From an uncultured Peptostreptococcus sp. (GTDB lineage Bacteria > Bacillota > Clostridia > Peptostreptococcales > Peptostreptococcaceae), in the NCBI GenBank assembly GCA_900759325.1, contig CAAEUW010000023.1, positions 1-15,096 of the forward strand: a stretch of DNA of 15,096 nt, given 5' to 3'. This document shows positions 6,227-13,384 of this stretch, in pieces. The position numbers and the translations under genes were made by a program. Positions within the stretch are counted from its first letter, which is position 1, and each line of letters begins with the position of its first letter. The notes below the pieces were generated by a model, which worked only from the letters and a program-made list of their open reading frames with translations, was not told where the DNA came from and did no database searches.

Positions 6227-6438
6227 ATGGCATAGGATAGCATGCATGAAACTTCACCTTTTTTCTGGAGTATCATGTAAAAATACACCTGTAAAAAGGT
6301 TGAGATATAAAGTCTTGTAGGCTAACTGTTGCCCAAAGAGGAGTCTTTAATAAAAAGTGAAATTGGCATTTATGGTAAGTAGTAATATTTCCACCCAGGT
6401 ATAAAAACTTGGCATAATGCTAATCACCCTTTCACTTA
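6227..6438 (+). ncRNA. Unassigned structured RNA upstream of the glmS ribozyme
   Basis: Three consecutive hairpins can be drawn by hand. H1 pairs ACCTTTTT (6256-6263) with AAAAAGGT (6293-6300); inside it GG-A-GTAT (6267-6273) pairs with ATAC-A-CC (6283-6289). H2 pairs 6308-6312 with 6345-6349, 6314-6316 with 6341-6343, and GGC/GCC at 6320-6322 and 6331-6333. H3 pairs AAGTGAAATTGGCATT (6355-6370) with AATGCTAA (6416-6423) and TTTCACTT (6430-6437), interrupted only by a six-base bulge; its tip holds CCAGGT/ACTTGG (6395-6400, 6407-6412). H3 ends one base before the ribozyme cleavage site. I match it to no riboswitch consensus I know. It may be a leader domain or a separate small RNA. Confidence 0.55.
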
Positions 6439-6560
6439 GCGCCAGACTGTAGAAATACAGTTAACGAGGACAGGGTTATCGAAAATTCGGCGGATGCCCT
6501 GCGGTGAACTAGCATCGATAGAAAACTTATAAAAAACAGGAGTAATTCTGTAACAAAGTA
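6439..6560 (+). ncRNA. glmS: glmS ribozyme (glucosamine-6-phosphate riboswitch)
   Basis: This is a self-cleaving RNA that uses glucosamine-6-phosphate as cofactor and lowers glmS expression. Cleavage is expected between A6438 and G6439. The 5' GCGCCAGA is followed by a P2 hairpin, ACTGTA/TACAGT (6446-6451, 6456-6461) capped by a GAAA tetraloop. Next comes the conserved ACGAGG, and P3 pairs CAGGG (6471-6475) with CCCTG (6497-6501). The pseudoknot P1 pairs CGCC (6440-6443) with GGCG (6489-6492) inside the invariant TTCGGCGGATG. A further pairing TATCGA/TCGATA is possible (6477-6482, 6515-6520). P4 pairs ACAG with CTGT (6536-6539, 6548-6551). It lies 54 bases ahead of the glmS start. Confidence 0.95.
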
Positions 6561-6613
6561 TTTTTTCATCTAGTGCTCTTCTTTATAAGTAAAATTAAGG
6601 AGGAAGTAATATA

Positions 6614-8440
6614 ATGTGTGGAATAGTAGGTTATTTTGGAAAGAAGAATGCAGCAGACGTCATTGTGGATGGTCTAGCTAAGCTGGAATATAGGGGCTAC
6701 GATTCTGCCGGTGTTGCTATAAACACTGGAGATGGCCTTGAAATAAGGAAATTCCAAGGAAGGCTAGCTGTACTTTCAGATAGCTTAAAAGAAAAAAATA
6801 TAGAGGGACATGTTGGTATAGGTCACACTAGGTGGGCCACTCATGGTGAGCCATCAGACGCCAATGCCCATCCCCACTTTAACGAGGCTGGTACTTTGGC
6901 AGTAGTTCACAATGGTATCATTGAAAACTACCTTGACCTAAGGGCTGAACTTGAAGCTGAAGGGGTAAAGTTTAGATCAAAAACTGATACAGAGGTAGTT
7001 GCCCACCTATTGGACAAGTACTATGAAGGAAATCTACTAGATGCAGTATATGCAACTATAGCTAGGTTAAAGGGTGCCTATGCTCTTGGTGTCGTATCTG
7101 CAAATGACAAGGACGAATTGGTAGCAGTTAGGAAGGACAGCCCACTAATTGCTGGTGTAGGCGATGGTGAAGCCTTTATAGCTTCTGACATTCCTGCCAT
7201 ACTTAAATATACAAGAGATGTATACTATCTTGATAACGGAGAAGTAGTTCATATTAAGGGTGGAGATATTAAGATTTACAACTCTGACAGACAACTAGTA
7301 GATAAGAAGCTTCACCATGTTGACTGGGATGTAGAGGCTGCTGAAAAGGGCGGCTACTCTTGTTTCATGGAAAAGGAAATATTCGAACAGCCAAGAGGTA
7401 TCAAGGAAACACTTGAAAGAAGACTAGACAAGGACGGAAAGATAGTCCTTGATAGTATAAAGATGACTAAGGAAGACCTAGAAAATATTAACAGAATCTA
7501 TATAGTTGCCTGTGGTACTGCCTATCATGCAGGTGTCCTAGGTAAGACAGCTATGCAGAAGTTAATGGGTCTCCCAGTAATTACTGACATAGCATCAGAA
7601 TTTAGGTACAATGACAACTTTGTGGATGAACATTCCCTAGTAATCCTAGTTAGTCAGTCTGGAGAAACTGCAGATACTTTGGCTGTACTTAGGGACTCAA
7701 AGTCTAAGGGGGCAAGGATCCTAGCTGTAACAAATGTGGTTGGTTCATCAATAGCCAGAGAGGCTGATGATGTATTCTATACTTGGGCAGGTCCAGAGAT
7801 AGCTGTAGCCTCAACTAAGGCCTACACTACTCAGATCATTTCCCTATATATGATAGCCCTTAATTTCGCCCTAGAAATGGGTAAGATTAGCATGGACTAC
7901 TATATGGATATGATTAAGAAAATGTCCGAGCTACCAGAAAAGATTGAGGCAGTCCTTGAAAATATGGCTGACATAGAAAAGATTGCCGATGATATAGTAA
8001 ACAAGCAAAATGCCTTCTTCCTAGGTAGGGGTATAGACTATGCCCTAGCAATGGAGGGTTCTCTAAAACTTAAGGAAGTATCATATATTCATGCTGAGGC
8101 CTTTGCTGCTGGCGAGTTGAAGCACGGTACTATAGCCCTAATTGAAGATGGAACTCCTGTAATATCCCTAGCTAGTCAGCACGACCTATATGAAAAAATG
8201 GTCTCAAATATGGAAGAAGTAAGGGCCAGGGGTGCCTATGTAGTGGCGATTACCCAGGAAGGTAACACAGGTGTAGAAAAGGTTGCTGAAAGAGTTATCT
8301 ACATACCTAAGACAGATGACCTCCTATCACCTATAGTGGCTGTTATACCAATGCAGATACTTGCCTTAATGGTGTCTAGCAAGAAGGGATTAGATGTTGA
8401 CAAGCCAAGAAATCTTGCCAAGTCAGTAACAGTTGAATAA
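6614..8440 (+). CDS. glmS: Glutamine-fructose-6-phosphate aminotransferase (isomerizing)
   Basis: GlmS makes glucosamine-6-phosphate from fructose-6-phosphate and glutamine, the entry step to peptidoglycan amino sugars. The 608 residues match the family. The glutaminase domain starts MCGIVGYFG, with Cys2 as nucleophile once Met is removed, and contains GHTRWATHGEP (70-80) and HNGIIENY (99-106). Two SIS sugar-isomerase domains follow, with VACGTAYHAG (298-307) and SQSGETADT (347-355), and the protein ends with the conserved DKPRNLAKSVTVE. AGGAGG is well placed ahead of the ATG at 6614. It is the only complete plus-strand gene here, a single-gene transcript controlled by the upstream ribozyme and closed by a strong terminator. 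Confidence 0.98.
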   Translation: MCGIVGYFGKKNAADVIVDGLAKLEYRGYDSAGVAINTGDGLEIRKFQGRLAVLSDSLKEKNIEGHVGIGHTRWATHGEPSDANAHPHFNEAGTLAVVHNGIIENYLDLRAELEAEGVKFRSKTDTEVVAHLLDKYYEGNLLDAVYATIARLKGAYALGVVSANDKDELVAVRKDSPLIAGVGDGEAFIASDIPAILKYTRDVYYLDNGEVVHIKGGDIKIYNSDRQLVDKKLHHVDWDVEAAEKGGYSCFMEKEIFEQPRGIKETLERRLDKDGKIVLDSIKMTKEDLENINRIYIVACGTAYHAGVLGKTAMQKLMGLPVITDIASEFRYNDNFVDEHSLVILVSQSGETADTLAVLRDSKSKGARILAVTNVVGSSIAREADDVFYTWAGPEIAVASTKAYTTQIISLYMIALNFALEMGKISMDYYMDMIKKMSELPEKIEAVLENMADIEKIADDIVNKQNAFFLGRGIDYALAMEGSLKLKEVSYIHAEAFAAGELKHGTIALIEDGTPVISLASQHDLYEKMVSNMEEVRARGAYVVAITQEGNTGVEKVAERVIYIPKTDDLLSPIVAVIPMQILALMVSSKKGLDVDKPRNLAKSVTVE

Positions 8441-8503
8441 TTTTGGCTCTATGTCAAATAACATTGGTGATAATTTAAATCAATAAAATCTATTAAATTA
8501 TGC

Positions 8504-8550
8504 GGCAACATCCATAACAAACCTATAGCTATGGATGTTGCCCTTTTGTA
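8504..8550 (+). terminator. Terminator of glmS
   Basis: GGCAACATCCATA (8504-8516) and TATGGATGTTGCC (8530-8542) form a perfect 13-bp stem with a 13-base loop, followed by C and TTTT, with more T residues beyond. Confidence 0.9.
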
Positions 8551-8684
8551 TTTTTTCTTCTCCTATCTTCAGTTAAACGGAGTATTCTGGCAACACTAGT
8601 AGGAGATACACATATAATTTCTCCTTATTATTTATTTTAGCGATTTAAATTATACACGAGATTTGATGTGTGTTCCTATTTTTT

Positions 8685-8737
8685 TGCAAAAAATTTAGCG
8701 TTGGGAGAGAATTTTCTCTCACCAACGCTAAATTTTA
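8685..8737 (-). terminator. Very stable hairpin, terminator of the yjiH-like gene
   Basis: AAAATTTAGCGTTGG (8690-8704) pairs with CCAACGCTAAATTTT (8722-8736), and inside it GAGAGAA (8705-8711) pairs with TTCTCTC (8714-8720). This gives 22 pairs with one bulged A and a TT loop. On the minus strand the stem runs into TTTTTT, so it should terminate the gene ending at 8848. On the plus strand it ends in TTTT, so it may work in both directions. Confidence 0.8.
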
Positions 8738-8847
8738 TACAACCGATTAAAATTGATTTGAAAATTTAATTCGTCAATGTTACTTGACAAGCAGTCACTT
8801 TTACTAGTTGAGTATAGATACTGGTCTTAAAGTAGTCATATATTTTT

Positions 8848-10248
8848 CTATACTAGATGGAGAACAAACCTGGCTATTAGGGTCGCCAACATGATTGATA
8901 TGATTGTTCTCTCAAGGAATATTACAAATAATTCCCATACCCTAACCGGTATCCTAGTACCAACTATTAGGGCTCCTACCTCACTCATGTAGATCAACTG
9001 TGTTACTGATACAGTAGCTACAACGAACCTAGTCAATTCACTAGAGATTTCCTTACTAGCTATGATAGATGGAACGAACATATCAGTGAAACCTACCAAC
9101 ATAGTCTTAGATGCAGATACTGCTTCTGGCAACTGGATTAGGTTTAGTAGGGGGATAAATGGCTTACCTAAAATTTCAAATACTGGAGTATAGTTTGAAA
9201 GTATTAGGGCTATTGTACCAAAGCCCATAACGACTGGCATTACACCTATCCACATATCAAGGGCATTTTTAAGGCCATTCTTCAGGAAATTCTTAAGGCT
9301 AGCATTGTGCCTAGCTGTCATAACAGCCTGGTGTAGGGCCCAACTAAAGTAGGTTTCGCCTTCAGGTATACTCTCATCAAGAGCCTCTCCACCCTTGTAG
9401 TAGTCGTTCTTCTTTAATGATAGGGGCGGTATTCTAGGAACTATAATAGCACAAACCACACCTATAAAGCATATAGTTAGGTAGTAAGGCACGAACATAT
9501 GGGCCATATTTACCTGCTTTAAAACTACTAGACAGAAGGTGATTGATACTGCTGAGAATGTAGTCGATATAATTGAAGCTTCTCTAGCTGAGTAGTAACC
9601 CTCTTCATACTGTTTAGCTGTCAACATCACACCCAGGGTACCATCACCCAACCATGATGTAAAACAGTCGACTGCAGACCTACCTGGTAGGGTAAAGACT
9701 GGTCTCATTATCTTGGCTAGCAGGGTTCCTACAAATTCCAATAGGCCGAAGTCAAGTAGGAGTGGCAGCAACAGACCTGCGAATACGAAGATAACGATTA
9801 GGGTAGTCAAAAGGTCTCCCAGTATAAAATTACCTGTATCTGATGAAATGATGTACTCAGGTCCCACCTTGAAGTAACTCATCGTTATAAATATTCCTGC
9901 CAAAACCCTAGTTATAGTCCAAAAAGTTGTCTGGACGAATAAGCCCTTGGTAAAATCTGACTTTGGCTTGTAGATATTCAGCTTTGTAAGTAGACTTCCT
10001 AAGGCTGATATCAAGACAATTATCAATATAAGTGTAGGTAGTATGCTACCAATGTTATTTTGTATAAATGATGCTACAAAGGCAATAGGTATAGTTATCT
10101 TATCCTGGTTTATCTCAGGATCATATTCCTTTATAGGCAGCATAAAAAGTATAATACCGATTAGCGAGGGTATTACGAATTTCAATATGTCAGAAGGAGT
10201 ATACTTTTTTCCCACTGGCAAGTTGGTATTCTTTTGTTCTTCCTGCAT
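8848..10248 (-). CDS. YjiH family membrane protein (nucleoside-recognition / gate domain)
   Basis: This is a 466-residue polytopic inner-membrane protein of the YjiH family, related to the gate domain of nucleoside transporters. Its substrate has not been settled. The short N-terminus is hydrophilic, followed by hydrophobic segments near 21-39, 67-88, 105-123, 143-168, 228-243, 253-270, 331-351 and 434-464. Conserved-looking blocks are LPGRSAVDCFTSWLGDG (187-203), repeated in spirit by VGFTDMFVPSI (385-395), and GALIVGTRIPVRVWEL (425-440). The ATG at 10248 follows GAGAGGTG. It is a single-gene unit with its own extended -10 promoter and a strong terminator, so the neighbours give no hint of substrate. 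Confidence 0.85.
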   Translation of the reverse strand: MQEEQKNTNLPVGKKYTPSDILKFVIPSLIGIILFMLPIKEYDPEINQDKITIPIAFVASFIQNNIGSILPTLILIIVLISALGSLLTKLNIYKPKSDFTKGLFVQTTFWTITRVLAGIFITMSYFKVGPEYIISSDTGNFILGDLLTTLIVIFVFAGLLLPLLLDFGLLEFVGTLLAKIMRPVFTLPGRSAVDCFTSWLGDGTLGVMLTAKQYEEGYYSAREASIISTTFSAVSITFCLVVLKQVNMAHMFVPYYLTICFIGVVCAIIVPRIPPLSLKKNDYYKGGEALDESIPEGETYFSWALHQAVMTARHNASLKNFLKNGLKNALDMWIGVMPVVMGFGTIALILSNYTPVFEILGKPFIPLLNLIQLPEAVSASKTMLVGFTDMFVPSIIASKEISSELTRFVVATVSVTQLIYMSEVGALIVGTRIPVRVWELFVIFLERTIISIMLATLIARFVLHLV

Positions 10249-10286
10249 TTTGCACCTCTCTTTAATTTATTTTTACAACCAATTAC

Positions 10287-10295
10287 ATAATAGCA
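10287..10295 (-). promoter_or_regulatory. Extended -10 promoter of the yjiH-like gene
   Basis: The minus strand reads TGCTATTAT directly after the aroD terminator, about 40 bases ahead of the yjiH-like start. No clear -35 box is visible. Confidence 0.45.
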
Positions 10296-10305
10296 TAATT
10301 TTAAC

Positions 10306-10336
10306 AAAATAAAAAGAGACTTATGAAAGTCCCTTT
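10306..10336 (-). terminator. Terminator of the patB-aroD operon
   Basis: On the minus strand AAGGGACTT (10335-10327), loop TCAT, and AAGTCTCTT (10322-10314) form a 9-bp stem with one G-U pair, followed by TTT-A-TTTT. It separates aroD from the yjiH-like gene. Confidence 0.85.
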
Positions 10337-10461
10337 CTATCAGTATCAATAGTTTTTGTTAGTTTTGACTTCTTTCTTACATTTGTCCCTAAGGTAAATA
10401 GCCTTTCATCACCTTTTTATACTTTCTGTTAAGGCACCAAATGGTATACAGCAACTCTGTC

Positions 10462-11205
10462 TCAGCCCAAAATACCCAATACTCTCCTGATATTTTTAGC
10501 AGGTATCTGGCCTGGTGCAGATTCTTCAAGAACTGAGGCAAAGGTCATGTCCGAACCAAAGACACCACCAGCTAATCTAGATATGGTCCCCATCTGACCC
10601 ATGGATATACAAATCAGGGCCTGGTCTGGGTACTTGGCCTTTACCTGGCTACTTGCCCCCAGTAGGCTTAATACATCATCAGGACAGGTCGGCATCAGGG
10701 CTATCTTGGCAACATCTGCCCCCATTCCTATCATAGCCTCTAACCTAGTAACTATCTCTTCTCTGGCTGGTGTAGAGTTAAAGTCATGGTTTGACAGTAT
10801 ACTTGTAAGGCCCTTGTCCTTAGCTAAGTCAACTAGCCTTACCACTCTTTCCTGCTTTCTCATATATTCAATATCTATGGCCTCTGCCAGCCTATCCTCT
10901 ATTATTTTTTCTAGTAGTCCAAAGTATGTCGCCTCACTAGGATCTACATTACCCCCCTCATTTTTTGTCCTAAGGGTAAGAATTAGGGGCTTATTTAACC
11001 TGTTTTTTATTAGACCCACCAGGTCCTTTAATCTTGTATAATCCTCAATACCCTCAAAGTAGTCTATACGAAATTCAATTATGTCAAAATCTAGGCCTGC
11101 CATCAAGTCTAGTTCCCTATTTATTCCTTCTTCGTCCCTTGCAACCAGGGGTATGCATATCTTGGGCAAGCCCTGGCCAAGGACTATATTACCTATCTTT
11201 GCCAT
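10462..11205 (-). CDS. aroD: Type I 3-dehydroquinate dehydratase
   Basis: AroD removes water from 3-dehydroquinate to give 3-dehydroshikimate, the third step of the shikimate pathway, through a Schiff base. The 247 residues fit the class I (beta/alpha)8 enzyme. The catalytic residues are visible as His140 (SNHDF) and Lys167 (VAKIA). Substrate-binding residues are Glu44 and Arg46 (EFRID), Arg79 (TLRT), Arg210 after SMGQMG (201-206), and Gln233 (PGQ). The start ATG follows immediately after the stop codon of the upstream aminotransferase with no base between, and GGGGAGG lies inside the end of that gene, so translation is coupled. No other shikimate gene is in the window. Confidence 0.96.
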   Translation of the reverse strand: MAKIGNIVLGQGLPKICIPLVARDEEGINRELDLMAGLDFDIIEFRIDYFEGIEDYTRLKDLVGLIKNRLNKPLILTLRTKNEGGNVDPSEATYFGLLEKIIEDRLAEAIDIEYMRKQERVVRLVDLAKDKGLTSILSNHDFNSTPAREEIVTRLEAMIGMGADVAKIALMPTCPDDVLSLLGASSQVKAKYPDQALICISMGQMGTISRLAGGVFGSDMTFASVLEESAPGQIPAKNIRRVLGILG

Positions 11206-12372
11206 CTATTTATCCTCCCCTATCAGTGCCAGCCTATCCAGCAGAATTTCTATATTTTCCCTACTAGTGGCCAGGTTTATCCTGATAAAGCTGGCGTATT
11301 TTTGTCCACCAAACCAGGACCCAAAATCGACTGCCAGGCCACACTTATTTTTTATAGTATCCTCTATATCATCTGGACCAAGATAGGCCCCTAGGTCTAA
11401 CCATGCCAGGTAGGTCCCCTCTAACGGTGTTAACCTTGCCTTTGGAAGCCTTGAGTCTAGTCCCTCTTTTAAGAAGAAGTAATTGGACCTTATAAGACCT
11501 AAGACCTCTTCAAACCAACCCCTACCTCCCTCATAGGCGGCTTGGACTGCTATATAACCAAAGGCATTGCCTGAAGTACTGCGAATTTTTTCTGCAAAGG
11601 CATCGTAGCTGGTCCTTAGACCCTCATCCGCTATAATTAAGAAAGAGTTCTGGCAGGCAGCCAGATTAAAGGTCTTAGTAGCCGCTGTAAGAGTCACCAA
11701 AATTTTACTGTAGTCACCTAGACTTGCCGCTGGATACTGGATTTTATCACCTATGATAATGTCCTGGTGTATTTCATCGGCAATCACATATACACCATTT
11801 CTTTTGCATATATCTAAGAGTCTGACCAATTCATCCCTATCCCAGACCCTACCTACAGGGTTGTGGGGTGAGCATAGGATAAATAGCTTGACTCCCTGGT
11901 CTAGTATTTTCTCCTCAAAATCTTCAAAATCTATCCTATAGTGGCCATCCTTATTTATCAAATGGCTTTCAACTAGGGCCCTCTTGTTAGAGGTCACAAC
12001 CTGCTTAAATGGATAGTAGACCGGTGGTGTAATAATTACTGGATCGCCCTCTTTTGTCAGGGCGTTTATTATCCAAGAAATCGCTGGAACCACACCTGGA
12101 GCAAACCTAATCCACTTCTTGTCGACCTTATATCCGTGGTACTTGTACTCCCAATCTATAAAGGCCTTGGCATACCCCCTATCTGGTAGGCTATATCCAA
12201 ATACACCTTCTTCAACATACTTGTGGAGGGCTTCCTTGACGCAACCGGGCACCTCAAAGTCCATATCTGCTACCCAAAGTGGTAAGAGGTCTTTTTGACC
12301 AAATATATTTTTTAGATTGTCCCACTTTACAGAGTTTGTATTTTTTCTATCCCTATACTTAACCAGATTCAT
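11206..12372 (-). CDS. PatB/MalY-type PLP enzyme (class I/II aminotransferase fold)
   Basis: This is a 388-residue fold-type I PLP enzyme of the MalY/PatB subgroup, whose tested members are mostly cystathionine beta-lyases (C-S lyases). The subgroup marker LWVADMDF (32-39), PPVYYPF (116-122), SPHNPVG (168-174), ADEIH (198-202), the PLP lysine K233 in ATKTFNLA and the carboxylate-binding FIRIN near the C-terminus are all present. The ATG at 12372 follows TAGGAGG. It is the promoter-proximal gene of a two-gene operon with aroD. That pairing would equally fit a transaminase for aromatic keto acids, so I give no symbol. C-S lyase activity is the family default, and the context points to aromatic metabolism. 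Confidence 0.85.
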   Translation of the reverse strand: MNLVKYRDRKNTNSVKWDNLKNIFGQKDLLPLWVADMDFEVPGCVKEALHKYVEEGVFGYSLPDRGYAKAFIDWEYKYHGYKVDKKWIRFAPGVVPAISWIINALTKEGDPVIITPPVYYPFKQVVTSNKRALVESHLINKDGHYRIDFEDFEEKILDQGVKLFILCSPHNPVGRVWDRDELVRLLDICKRNGVYVIADEIHQDIIIGDKIQYPAASLGDYSKILVTLTAATKTFNLAACQNSFLIIADEGLRTSYDAFAEKIRSTSGNAFGYIAVQAAYEGGRGWFEEVLGLIRSNYFFLKEGLDSRLPKARLTPLEGTYLAWLDLGAYLGPDDIEDTIKNKCGLAVDFGSWFGGQKYASFIRINLATSRENIEILLDRLALIGEDK

Positions 12373-12475
12373 TAGCCTACCTCCTAATATTTTATCTTAT
12401 GGCCTTTTTATCTTTTATTACCTTATTCTCTTATTCTCTCGATTGACCTTATAGCCTTAATGTCTTTATAGTCCT

Positions 12476-12484
12476 ATTATAGCA
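12476..12484 (-). promoter_or_regulatory. Promoter of the patB-aroD operon
   Basis: The minus strand reads TGCTATAAT, a perfect -10 box (12481-12476) with TG extension. A weak TTAGAT lies 18 bases upstream. The leader to the ATG at 12372 would be about 95 bases, purine-rich, with no clear structure. Confidence 0.6.
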
Positions 12485-12512
12485 TATGACCCCGGCTTTA
12501 TCTAAGCCCATA

Positions 12513-12550
12513 ATAAAAGGACCCCTTATCGCATTTGAACAGGGATCCTA
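12513..12550 (-). terminator. Terminator of the ecfA1-ecfA2-ecfT operon
   Basis: On the minus strand AGGATCCCT (12549-12541) pairs with AGGGGTCCT (12526-12518), 9 bp with one U-G pair, followed by TTTTATT. It begins about 25 bases past the ecfT stop, so the ECF transcript does not run into the next operon. Confidence 0.8.
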
Positions 12551-12574
12551 CTAATCAAGCTTGCACTCAATTCA

Positions 12575-13384
12575 CTATATGAATTTTATAAATCTTGAGC
12601 CTATCATCAGTAGTAAGAAGGCAACCATTACAAAGTCTGCCATATAATCCTTCTTACCCAAGATACTCTGCTTCATCTTGGTCCTATTATCTCCCCCACG
12701 GTAGCACCTAGCCTCCATGGCCCAGGCCAACTCGTCAGCCCTCCTAAAGGCAGATACAAACAAGGGTATCAGTAGGGGTACCATATTCTTGGCCCTTGAA
12801 ACTATATTCTTACTCTCAAAATCGGCCCCTCTAGACATCTGGGCCTTCATTATCTTATCTGTTTCATCCAATAATGTAGGTATAAACCTCAAGGCTATAG
12901 TCATCATCATAGCCAGCTCATGGGCTGGAAAACCAAACCTTTTAAGTGGAGCACAGGCATTTTCTATACCATCTGTCAAGGATATAGGTGATGTAGTCAG
13001 GGTCAATATAGACGTACCCGCTACCAATAGCACTAGCCTAAATGCCATAAATATTGCTGTTCTAATACCGTTTGTATATATCTTCAGAAAGCCTAGGGCA
13101 AAGACTAGGTCCCCTCCCTTTATGAAGAAGATATTTATTACAAAGGTGAATAGGATAATCCACCTAAGTGGCTTTATACCCTTGGCTATATACTTGATAG
13201 GTATATTAGCCATCCTAGAAACCACATATATCAATAAAAACATAAGGGCATATGGATAGAACTGGTTGACCACAAATATCGCCACCATAAATAGGAGTGT
13301 GGCCAATAATTTGGTCCTAGCATCTAGTGAATGTATGGGAGATTTTACAGGGTAAAACTGCCCAAGTGTTATATCTTTAAGCAT
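12575..13384 (-). CDS. ecfT: ECF transporter transmembrane protein EcfT
   Basis: EcfT is the membrane scaffold that couples the two ATPases to exchangeable substrate-binding S-components for vitamin and micronutrient uptake. The 269 residues include hydrophobic segments near 25-40, 43-57, 73-89, 108-130 and 246-266. Two cytoplasmic coupling helices carry the signature motifs MSRGADF (183-189) and EARCYRG (224-230), which dock into grooves of EcfA1 and EcfA2. Its start overlaps the end of ecfA2 by 8 bases, which implies translational coupling. A terminator directly follows. No S-component gene is in the window, as expected for a shared (group II) module. Confidence 0.95.
   Translation of the reverse strand: MLKDITLGQFYPVKSPIHSLDARTKLLATLLFMVAIFVVNQFYPYALMFLLIYVVSRMANIPIKYIAKGIKPLRWIILFTFVINIFFIKGGDLVFALGFLKIYTNGIRTAIFMAFRLVLLVAGTSILTLTTSPISLTDGIENACAPLKRFGFPAHELAMMMTIALRFIPTLLDETDKIMKAQMSRGADFESKNIVSRAKNMVPLLIPLFVSAFRRADELAWAMEARCYRGGDNRTKMKQSILGKKDYMADFVMVAFLLLMIGSRFIKFI

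Larger units (their letters stand above)
8441..8847. other. Convergent intergenic region between glmS and the yjiH-like gene
   Basis: No gene is seen in about 400 bases. It holds the glmS terminator (8504-8550), an AT-rich spacer, and a very strong hairpin at 8690-8736 described separately. The rest shows no structure I can support. Confidence 0.6.

Noticed and set aside
6242..6280. 12-codon ATG open frame in the glmS leader
   Set aside because: No ribosome binding site, and the bases are better explained by helix H1.
6297..6306. GGTTGAGATA as a thiamine pyrophosphate riboswitch fragment
   Set aside because: Only a loose resemblance to the CUGAGA element; the other conserved parts of that riboswitch are missing and the gene is glmS.
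8690..8736. Miniature transposable element
   Set aside because: No target-site duplication or separate terminal repeats are visible; it is a simple hairpin with T runs, so terminator is the minimal reading.
10601..11041. Long open frames opposite aroD, ecfT and other minus-strand genes
   Set aside because: They are antisense shadows of well-identified genes, without ribosome binding sites or recognisable products.
12385..12470. Repeated AGAATAAG-like units in the patB leader as a repeat array
   Set aside because: Short, imperfect and within purine-rich low-complexity sequence.
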